NCBI GenBank assembly: GCA_964019415.1
Contig: OZ025881.1
Location: forward strand, 1,965,280-2,029,279
Length of the DNA: 64,000 bases
DNA from: Ianthella basta
Lineage: Eukaryota > Porifera > Demospongiae > Verongiida > Ianthellidae
Direction: 5' to 3'
Shown here: positions 1-11,100 of the stretch, piece after piece
Numbering within the stretch: position 1 is the stretch's first letter
How the letters are laid out: each line of letters begins with the position of its first letter
Made by a program: the position numbers and the translations under genes
The notes under the pieces: generated by a model
What the model was told of the DNA's origin: nothing
The model's database searches: none
What the model saw: only the letters and a program-made list of their open reading frames with translations

Positions 1-534
1 AAATTGTCAGCCTTCTAATTGAACAGCAGAGTCTTTAATTACTAATCCCTGCTGAGTGCACAGCCTCATCGACCACTTGCACTTGCCTACGAAGTTTCGT
101 GGGCATTTGCCGGATTTTCATATTAAATTATTATAACACCCACTATCAGTATAAATGTGCTATAGCAATGATATGGGATTATGGCATTTTATACTTGCAA
201 TTTGGCACCACCTTGCACGTAAACAAAGGCCTAATTAAAAATCCTGTCATATTTAAAATCATTAAATTTCCCTTAAGGTAGTAGGTACGGCTAAAGCGAC
301 CAAATCAGTTGGCCTTAATTTTTAGTGGTTGAGTTATCTTCATCATCAGAAGTCTTAACTGAAAGTTCCAAGTCTGTACTTTCACGCTGTCACAAGTTAT
401 GAAAGAATGAAAATTCGGCGATTTGTGTCAAACTCTAAGTGTTAATGGTCTGAATTGCAATTGCTGACTGTTGGCAGCAGGGCTGTTTATACCTACGGTA
501 GGGAAGGTGACAGGTGTAAAATGAGGTGAACAGT
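1..534. other. Intergenic/unassigned sequence
   Basis: No coding signal is convincing here; the only long open frame (99-281) has no recognisable content. A TTAA followed by a GGTAG-type motif at about 273 resembles one end of the TTAA-flanked element described at 15927-17808, but the following bases do not match, so I do not call an element end. Confidence 0.4.
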
Positions 535-1155
535 GATACTTGGAAAAAGCCTAACGAAAGACTCTTCTGCGAGATACAGCTCCAATTATCACTGACAGAC
601 ATTGTAAAATGGCCGCGCTCGACGCTCTTTGTTTGCTAGGCTCATAATCGTCATTCTTCGTATTTTGCCGTGTACCCAAGGAACACAAAGTCATTCTACA
701 CATGCTTAAATAATAGTATTGTAGTAGAAAGCTTATCTAACTATTCTCCTGCGAGGTACAGCCCCAAATACAACAGAGGTCGAATAACCCATTGGCCAAA
801 GAGAGACAAATCGAATCATGGCATTACCACTTAGGGTAGCGGTTTTAGCCAGCACACTCCTACTCCAGGCACTAATAAACATGTACATCCTCATTCAGAA
901 TGTTATGTAGTTCAAAAAGCATCAGCAAAGCATTTTGACAGTTTGGTAGGGGTGCTTTCACTGGATGATTTCCTAGTCTGGAGACTTTAAACTCTTGCAA
1001 CCCCAGTCTATGGCATCATGATGTATCTATCACACCAGCAGCAATGCTGCATACCCAACTATCTGAACTATTGAACATACACAGGGAAGTTGTTAGCAAG
1101 TAGTTTGAGTTCAGGGCACTCCGGCGCCCCACGAGTTATTTAACTCGAAATACTT
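535..1155 (-). repeat. Dispersed repeat C, inverted copy of 16880-17540
   Basis: Blocks in this stretch match, in reverse complement and in the same order, the segment at about 16880-17540. Examples are the CTCCAATTATCACTGACAGA block near 575, the CCAAACTGTC/CACTGGAT block near 950, and the ACTTGCTAGC-type block near 1100. The left edge ends in a small hairpin, CGAGTTATTTAACTCG, near 1130, which recurs in related form near 16895, 39890 and 53495. No protein is encoded. It is probably a non-autonomous element; divergence from its partner is substantial, so it is old. Confidence 0.6.
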
Positions 1156-1717
1156 GTTACCCTCCTCTCTCTTTCTCACCATGTGGATGTCATGACATGT
1201 AACCCATAACAAATAAATAAAACATATCAAGTGCATAGAGCTGCACAGTCATGAGCTTCACCTCACATGTGAACTACATGTAGTTAGTTACACATGCTTG
1301 CTCACTTTAGCCAGGGCAGACAGAACCACCTCCTGCAGTGGAGTGAACGTTTCCTTCTCCCTCTGTAGTGGACACCATGCAGGAAAGGGTGAATTTATCA
1401 CACGAACGCTCCTCACCAAAATGCAATAACTACTGAGCTCATACGGCATTCTAGCCCTCCAACCACAGAAAGATAGCCAAAATGCCTTTGTTGGGTAATA
1501 TTTTGTTGATGTTATACTTCCTACCTACAGTACATTAAAATACAATGCACCTCTGAAGCAGTCTCCTCTCCCCGTAGGTAACCAATTTGTTCCATAGCTT
1601 ACACCATGTACCCTTCCATCACAGCCATCACTGTCACTAAGATATGATCCAGTCAGTTACATTATTAAATTCAGAGACATGGCAATGGCACTAAAATATT
1701 GTGTACACATTCAATGT
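1156..1717. other. 3' flank of Gene A
   Basis: No open frame or repeat recognised. Because Gene A is read on the minus strand and stops at 1718, this stretch should contain its 3' UTR and polyadenylation site. AATAAA-type signals on the minus strand are possible but not distinctive. Confidence 0.35.
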
Positions 1718-2132
1718 TTATTCTGCAATACGTATGACTGGTGCATGCAGTGCTCTGATCCCACACAACCTATTCTGTGGTCTGAGAGCAGCCAGATGCT
1801 CTCTACATAGGTAGGTGGAGGGGCTAGCATACCAGAACAAGTCATTCTTCACACAATCACTGCATACCACATATTCCTGAAACCACCGGGCAGTGTGCAC
1901 TCCAGCCAGTTTCTTCTTTTGGATGTAAGTGGATACAAAATCCCCCAAGTCTCTCTTCAATTCCATGAGGCCTGCAATCTCCATATCATCAACATTCCTA
2001 TCTGACAGGAGGTGGCCAGTATTCAGTGAAAGGATGTCAGGGATGAAGGTGGTGTCATCTCTGTAGATTTCAGCTGAAGCCTTGATTTCTTCCACAAACA
2101 TTTTGTGGTATGCACTCTCACATTTAGGCCAC
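1718..2132 (-). CDS. Gene A terminal exon
   Basis: The acceptor CATACAG|G at 2133 leads into 137 residues beginning WPKCESAYHKMFVEE and ending at a stop at 1718-1720. The single leading G completes an AA|G lysine codon from the donor at 19912. The exon holds a C-x2-C and later Cys and His residues (motif VVCSDC then YLCREH), which could bind a metal, but no named zinc-binding fold is evident. Confidence 0.75.
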
Positions 2133-5089
2133 CTGTATGCAGGTACATACGTTGATTTAATACATCATTTAATGTGACTAATCTGAAGAATTTAACCTTT
2201 GTAGGTGCTCATGGACAACAATAAAAGCATCCATACAGGTGTACTCATTATACTACAGTGTAATATTATTGTACGCTAGCAGACACCCGCCTTCAGTGGG
2301 ATTATGCTATGGCGAATCACACGCCGTGTGAGTTGAGCCCAGCCAGACCTGAAGTATCTGTGCTGATAGCAACAGAGGTTAGCTGCTACAATGACGGTGA
2401 ATTTAAATTTGATGGTTGGATGACAGCGAATCAAAGCAGTCAATATACAGAAGTCTAAGGATAAGATAATTATTAATGTTTGTAGGTCACAAATGAATAA
2501 ACCAGAAATCGAAGGATATCTCCCCAAGAACAGTATGAACAGACAATTTCAACCCATGGAGGACACTTTCCCAGACAGTTCGATGGTGCCGTACGCTGCA
2601 GTTCTTGCTGAAATCGTGAACAAACAAACAGACAGACTTGAGACTGAGTTCTATGTACATATACACAGCCAGGAATCGAACCCTGGACCTATATGCTCTA
2701 TTGTGGAGTTTAAGCCACTGAGCTGTACTCATTCTGGCAGTGACAATTTACCATTCCTTTCTTATGTACTGGTCTGCCATGTTGTAGCTGTAATCAAGGT
2801 TGAGTGCAAAGTGTTTGTAATGTCTCATCATCTCCTCTGCTGATGGCATGGGGTACCAGCTGGAGCATAGCAGCCAAATTGTGACTTGCATGTAAGGAAG
2901 GGAAGAGAGAATGGTCACTGCTGGATGAATAGCTCGGTGGCCAAACTTCTGCAATAGAGCACAGGTCTCAGCTGTGTGGTGAAATGCTTTCCTCCCACAT
3001 CACTCCAGTTGGCCAGATGTGCAGCATACGCGCAGCAAGTGTCTTCAGTAGCGGATTGAGGCTAAATGACTTTTAGAAGTCCTGGTGTATGCTGTTGGTG
3101 AAATTTCTGATGCTGTATACTACTGCAAACCTATACAGCATTAGTAAAATGTGTGGCCAAATCATTCTGAGACCTCAGGTATACAAACAACAGTCAGACA
3201 TCTCAGTCATCTTCACAGCCCATATTTTACCAAAATGTGGATGTCACCAAGTAATAGTTAAATGCTAACCAAGAGGCATCTGCGGGATATACTTTATGAC
3301 GCTTGAGGGTGCAAAGAACCCAAGCGCTGAGTGATCTAAATCCCATAGACACGAATTGGTTGGCATTTAAGTGCTAAAGGTCTCAAGCAATTGGATAGCA
3401 AATCAGCTTGTTCTTCCTAGCAACGTCTGCATCTTCAGCAACGAGTCTGCATATCGTGACAATAGTACAAGTTATTACATGTATATGGCCACATAAAATA
3501 GCAGGTTATTCTATACAGATAATGTCAGAAGATCCATTACATAGACGCCCTGCACTCTGCCCATGGGAAATCTATCAAAACTGGATCCCTTGCTAATGCC
3601 TCAAGCCAGTATGACATCTAGAATCAGCAAATAGAGACCCATTACCATGGCAATGAGATCTATGTAGATTAAGATTAAGCAAAATGGCTGAAGGTAGATT
3701 AAATAAGCAGATATTTATTGAAGCAAGTAATCTAGCATCTGATAAAGGGTATACGAATTGGATTGCCCATATCCATGACATTGTTAAAAATGACCACTCC
3801 AATCAATATTCAGCAACAACATTATGCACCAATCAAAGGCTACAAGACTATAGGAAGTATCTAATCAGATGCTCAATAGATAAATGGAAGTCAGAGGTTA
3901 GCGAAATTCCAGTAAGCTCTGATTCAGGTGGTAGACTAGTCTTATATAGGCAAATTAAACGTAGTCCAGGTACAGAGAACTATCTATTCACTAGGAGATG
4001 ACTGGGGGATAGGAGAGTTATGGCGGGCCTCCAAGCTGGATGCCTGCCCCTGGCGGTGGAGGTGGGGAGGTACACTGGGGCACCCTGTAGTGATAGGGTG
4101 TGTAGACTGTGTAATTGTGGAGAGGTGGAGGATTAGCATCACTTTTTAATCATCTGCCACACCCTTAGCTCTGTTAGACAAAAATTATTTTCTCATTGCC
4201 TAACTCTATCAAACTCATTTACAAATCTTTCTTCTTATGACAAATTTAAGTTCTTCCTAACAAATACTGATAATACAACCATATCCCTTATTCTTCAAAT
4301 GTACCATTTAAGGCAATCACTTTTATGCATCAATTAGTGTATAGTCACTATGTATACTCACCTATCCACTTACACCTGCAAGTAAATTTTGTAAAATTTT
4401 TCAGTGACCAGTAAGCCAACCTTGGCTGAGCAGCCTCTGATCCTCATGCTGCGGTCACTCTAATAATCATTCTATTTATATGCGTAGGGCAATTTCATGG
4501 ATGATATACTGTATGGCACCAAATTTTCGAGGAGCACAATTTTTGCAAATTGGTCTTCCACAAGTTTTCACAAAAATAATTATCGTGGATCAGAACCTAG
4601 TGACCTTTATTCATATGTTTGTTATAGTTATTAAGTGTTTGTTATTATTAAGTAGATATAATAACAAACACTTCAATAAAGGTCGCAATTAGCCATGATA
4701 ATGATGTGTTATTTAACCGAAGGCTCTGAAGTAGCGGATCGTAAAGGGAATGTGTGGACATGGCAAGCGAATGTTTCAGCATGGAGGCGATGGTGGGCGG
4801 CTATCATGTGTACAAGGACATGTGGGACACAGCTGCGGGGGAGCAACTGCATTGCAAAAGGGAACTGGGGAATCATCAGGATCCTTTCACTGTTGTAGTC
4901 GTGAGGTCAGCAGTTATGGTCGGTCACATTCCAAAGAAGATATCGTCTGTGTGCTCCATGTTTCTTTGATGGGGTGGTGCAATCAAGTGCAAAGTGATGG
5001 CATCTAAGCGCTATTCGAAAGATCTATGGGGTGCCATCTATCAAATAAATGGACTCTAAATCTGTGATATTTAGTCAAATATCCATGAT

Positions 5090-5120
<31 letters not shown>

Positions 5121-8100
5121 TGCACGAACTTATCCCCGAAATTGGGGGTTGTTCTTACAATAAGAATGCTAATATTGCTATGAGGGTCTCAATGTATAGT
5201 TCATGTTAAGTACTTTTTATGGCATGGGTCTATAATCAGACTGTAAAAATCATCACTCCATCTTTTTCCTCTGGGTCTCCTTCCCTCCACCTGCCCTCTC
5301 ATCTCCTTTTTGACTATACTGCCCTGGTTCTCCAACACTCTGTCTTTTCATCCTTCTCTCCTTCTTTTCACCTGTGCCACCACTGCTTCTTGCTTCAATC
5401 CTTTCCTTATCTCTTCATTCCTTACACAATCTTATCTGGTCACTCCCGCCACTCCCTTCAAAACTTTCATTTCAATTGCCTGCACTCTTGATTTAGCTCT
5501 CTCCTTCAAAACCCATGTCTCACAACCATACACTAAGGTAGGTACCACAACCACATTATACACTCTCAACTTGGCCTCTCTACTAAGCTCTTTGTTTCCA
5601 AAAACTGGTTCTCTCAGTGCCCTTACTGTTGTAGCTGCCATGCCAATCCTCCGCTCCAGTTCACTCCCCATCCCGCCATTCTCACTCAGCCTCACCCCAA
5701 GATATACCGTCTCCCTTGCTTGCTCTATTGTTACTCCCTCCACCTCCACCTTGCATTCCGTGTGATCTTTGCTAAATACCATAGTGTTGGATTTGCTCCA
5801 ATTTATTATTAGACCATGCCTCTTGATCGCTTCATGCAATGCTTTGATGTTTGCCGACATGTCTTCTTCAGTCTGTGCCACCACTACGGTGTCATCTGCA
5901 AACAACAAAATCTGTATGAGGCAGTTATCTAGTGCCACTCCTCCCTGAAACTCCTTCATTGAATCCCTCACTACTCTTCCAGAAAAATATTAAATATATG
6001 GGCACCCCTGCCTTAGCCCCTGTTGTACACTGAACTCTTGACAGCTCTCCCTCCACTCTTACACACGCCTTACTCTCCTTGTACAGTGCCTTAATGGATC
6101 AGCTGCCTCTGCCCAAACCCTCCAACGTTCACTGAGTCAACAAAAGAAGAAATTCCGAGCGAATCCATATGATTATGCCCATCAAGTCACCAAGGGTAGG
6201 GAAAGCGTGTCACCTTAGTTTGCCCCAGACTGTGCCTTGCGTTACTTTGAGGATTCATTTAGTGATTCACCCAGTACGTACTCTGGCCTCCCTGATTGGT
6301 TAGAAACTGTATCACCAGTACCAGACATTGCTTCGCCCTTTGACTTGTCCCCGATTACTCCTAGCCAGATCAAGCGAACACTCAAGAAATGTTCATCTAA
6401 GTCATCCCCTGGGTGTAATGGGATATCTTACTACCACCTAAAGCACCTCCCAGGCTGTCATCATTTCCTTGCCACCCTATTCTCTAGGATACTACTCGAG
6501 ACCCACACTTGCCCTGTCGTTTGGTGTGTTGAGAAGATCACCCTAGTACACAAATCTGGTCCAGTGACATCCCCTAGCTCATTCAGACCTATTGCCTTGA
6601 CGTCTACCATAGGCAAATTGTACAACAGAATCATAGCCAATCGTCTGGAGAAATTCCTCCTAGCAAACGCCATCATAGACCCTAGTGTCCAGAAAGGATT
6701 CCTCTCTGGTATTCCAGGAGTAATAGAGCATATCTTTACAACTTCTGCCATACTTGTCAATGCCAGAGAACATAAACTGCCCCTGTACATGACATTCCTG
6801 GACATTAGCAATGCATTTGGGTCCATCCCACATCAGCTGATAAGCGATATGTTGCATCACATCAAGGGGCCTCCACAGGTGACAGAGTATGTCAACCACT
6901 CTTACTCACAGCTGAAAGCTTTCATCTCATGTCCAGAGTGGTCTACCGATCTATTCTGAATCGAACGTGGAGTTTTCCAAGGCGACACGCTATCCCCGCT
7001 AATTTTCCTCATCGCTTTCAGTCCTATCATTGCGGTAGCCAACTCCAATCAAGAATCTGGCTTCTCGCTGCATACCCTATTCCATCATCAGAGGGCCTGC
7101 CACCCAAGGGGTCCCACATCTACCTGGAATGGAATGAGCCATCTTCCAATGAACCCCCCGGATGGTACCGCTGTTCGGTTACCAGCTACTCGACAGCTGG
7201 CCTAGCTTCCATTATGTATCCAGACCAGAGTACAGAGTCTGTCAACCTCCATTCAGTTAGGTGGCACTTGTCTACCGGCAATGCCAGGCACTACCTCCCC
7301 GCCGACACCACTCCACCCACCCCTAAGGTTCCCAAAGTTCATGCTAAGATGGAAGATCAGAAGGTCTGCAGGACAGCCCCACTCCGTTCAAAGGCCTACC
7401 GTGACGACCTGACGCTGATCTCCACCAACAAGAGTGAACACCAAGTAGCCCTAGGACACATTGACTCCTGCTGTCGTGACCTCAGCCTCAGCCTCAAGCC
7501 ATCCAAGTGCATTTCACTGGCCTTTGACGGGAAGCGCAGCAACCCAAACACTACCTTCTTGCTGTCATCTGGACAGACCAACAACATCCAAAAGCATCCA
7601 ACGAAGTTTCTGGGTAAAGTCATCTCCCACTGCCCCAAAACCACTAGCCAGAGAGCATCTGACCGACTCAGAGAACTCATCTCCCCTCAACTCAGAGCAC
7701 TGGATGAGTGTGCGGTCGGAGGTGAGTACAAGGTATGGATGCTCAACTACGCTGTCCTCCCGTCACTGCATTTCTTCTTAATGGTAAACGACATCCCAAA
7801 AACCCAGATCAAAAGTGTCCAAAACCAAATTACCAAGATGCTGAAGAAATGGCTTCACCTCCCCCCTTGCACAACTCTTTCTACATTGTTCCACCCAGGT
7901 AGCCTCAACCTCAAGTTTCTTCCCAGGTACCAGGAGGAAGCCAAACTGGCACTTATCTCAGCCGTCAATCGGTCTACCGACTCCCATGTCCTGGAATGTC
8001 TACCAGCTCTGGACTCACCATCTTTCTTGAGAGCCTCCCACATTGACCCAGCAACCTGGGAATCGTTCCAGGTAGCCATCACTCGCTGTCGCACTGAAAC

Positions 8101-11100
8101 CGTAGCCCCAAAGCCAAACTGTATACTCTCAGCCTGCAAATCAGTTGTTAGCAGTAGATATGCTCGTGACTGGGAAGCTCACCTCAATACGCTAACTGTC
8201 CAAAACGCCCTCTCAGACATCTTACCATTAGGCAGTGAAGACCAGCTTTGGAATCGGTTGCTAACTGGCATGCCAGCCGGACAGCTTTCTTTTGTGCTTC
8301 GTGCCAGCACTGAATGCCTGCCATCCCCCAGCACTCTGGTGAGATGGGGCTACTCATCTCCCCTCAACTCCTTATCCAGGAAATGCCCCCTATGCAGCTA
8401 TAACACCTGCACTGCTCACCATGTCCTCAGCAGCTGCCCTTCAGCTCTGTCGGATGGACAATACACCTGGCGTCACGATCGGGTCCTGGCTAAGCTATTT
8501 CAGTTTGTCAGGGATCACAACCCAGCTGCCACCGTCTTTGCCGACATCCCAAGTCTTCGTGCCTGTGAGTCACCACCAGCAACTGTCCCCACCCAAGTTG
8601 CCACCACAACAGCAAGGCCAGATATCGTCCTTTACCAGGATAAGTCTGTGACCCTCCTAGAGCTGACTGTCCCTTTGGAACTCAGCAACCAGTCTGGCCA
8701 GTGCGAAATCCAGGAAACAGAACAAGCCATCGTACCAGCTCCTGATGTCAGACTTATCCCATAGAGGATTCTCGGCACAGCTTTTGACCATTGAGATCGG
8801 TTGTCTGGGACACTACTCAAATGAAGCCTACACTGTCCTCAAAGAAATCGCCCCATCAAGCACTAAGAAAGCCAGGAGACAAGCTCTCGAGATAGCAGGC
8901 AAAACTGCCATCTCTGGCAGCTACTACATCTTTGCTGCTCATAACTGCACCTCCTGGCAGCTCACCTAGGTTTCCTGACATAGCCCTGACTTTTACCTAT
9001 GAATGTATTATGTAATCATGCGTGTACTGTACCGTTTTTCTCATTTTATGTATGCATTGCCAATGTTCACCAGTGTCTCATTTATGCCCATGTATTTACA
9101 CTAACAACCACCATGTAGTTATTACTTGCTCTTCACTCTGCTCACCTTGCCAGGACACAAACACCATGTGCATTTTTTCTATGCAGTGCGTGTTTTTAAC
9201 CCCTGAGTCCGAGGTCTGTTTTTATATCATACCATTATGCCCCACCCTAGCATTATCACTGTACTTTCATTTGGTTGGCAATAATGATGTGGTCTCCCCC
9301 CCCATTCTTCTTCGTCACTCGTAGCGCACGAACGATAGGGAGTAAGAGAATAATTTACCCGCAGTTCTACAGCACTTCCGACGGGTAAGTGCCTTTTGTA
9401 GGTTAGATGACTCTGGGAGCAAGTTCACAAATGGAGGTTTCCAGAAGATAGGGAGGCGTTCCTGGAAGAAAGACGCCATTTTATGCTGACGTCACAACAC
9501 GCTTTGGCCACTGTTATTCGCCTAATTCTCCTTCAGCTTCGATTCAATAGTTCCACAGCACTGTAACACATGCATTTAGTCCCTGTGAAACACCAATGGC
9601 GGTCTGAATCCAACACTGTTTTACAGTGTACCCCAGCACAAACATTGTACACTTCACTGTCAACACTTGCGAAGTTCAAACTCCCTATATCCAGGATGCA
9701 AATGGCTTATACAGTGTACAGAGTGCAGCTGTACATGCACCATGGTGCACACCAGACTGCAGTTTCCGGCTATTCAGGCTTTCCTCATTAGCGTTTCAGT
9801 CATATACGTGGATGTATGCAAGCCGCATGGTGGTATGTATGTACATGGGAACATATAGCTAGAATGGGCATATATGCATGCAATAAGATAGTCTCCTGTG
9901 GCAGCCCCTGCTATTGCACACTCACATGTACAATTGCACTATAATATGCAGGCGGAGAAACAGGGGATGGTAACAAGACCACAAGCGCGGCAAAATGTTG
10001 GCAGATGTAGGGATGGTGAAAACGTATTCAAAGTCAGCGCATGTTAATGACCTGGGTTTTGCATGGACCGGCCCTCCTCCTTGTTGCATGGACCAAGTGG
10101 CCCCCCTCTTTGCATGGACCGGCCCTCCTCCTTGTTCCTACGGTTTTTCCGCCAGGTGGTTTTGCCATACCTTGCAGGTACACACTGCATCATCCCTACA
10201 TCTCCCCTTGTTTTTGGAGGAAACATTTTTACACACCTCTATCTATATATCCATGATATCTATATATATATAGTTCAGTTCATTTCAAAACTACTGCACA
10301 GGGCGCCACCAAACTCTCAGGGATTATAAAGTGCGGCTCCAGAAATGTCCTCCACGGGTTGAAATAGCCCATCTTGCAGTTCTTGAAGAGATATCCTTCA
10401 ATTTTCAAATTTTCATTCGCGGCTGATGGCCATTTTATTAATTATCGCTCCCATGACTTCCGGTTGTCGGATGGTTTGATTGGCTGTCGTCTAACAATTG
10501 AATTTAAACTCAGACGTCATTATAGCAGCTACCCTCCTTGCTAACAGCGCAGATTCTTCGAATCAGCCTGGGCCCAACTCACTGTTATGCGACTCGTCGT
10601 AGCAGAAGCTTGCCGAAAGCGGGCGCCCTGCTAGTTTATTATATATCCGTGACATTAAGTTAAATATCCGTGACATTTATTATACATCAGTGATATTTAG
10701 TTAAATATCTGTGATATAACGTCATGTGATATATCACATGACCTCATATGTGCTGTATGTGATGTCATGTGATAATGCCAGGTCACACACGTTGATGGTA
10801 GTGTGAAGATATTAGGAGACCATGGTAGCAGGAATCATAGGGTTTACCCCAAAATGGCTCAGGCTTTGTTTACAGATTGCAGTGGCAGTTCTTCACAGTG
10901 CAGAGAGAGAGAGGGAGGCCTCCAATAGAAATTAACTTTGATGATGCAAAGAATTTGTTGTCACTTGGAATGTCCAGAGCGAAAGTGGCTGACATTCTGG
11001 GAGTTACTATACAAACCTTGTACAACAGAATAAAAGGTTGCAGTAATCCGGACGCTTTTAACCGATACTCTAACCTGTCGGATGTGCAGCTTGATGCTAA

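Noticed and set aside
2665..2738. tRNA gene on the minus strand
   Set aside because: A and B box-like sequences exist, but the D-loop is far too long and there is no anticodon arm, so it is kept only as a tRNA-derived repeat.
4695..5007. Three overlapping plus-strand frames starting with Met
   Set aside because: None shows recognisable domains or splice context, and the three frames cannot all be coding.
5095..5120. Interpreting the TCAA repeats as a CRISPR-like or regulatory array
   Set aside because: They are the (TTGA)n tails of RTE-like LINEs, as shown by their position directly at three LINE 3' ends.
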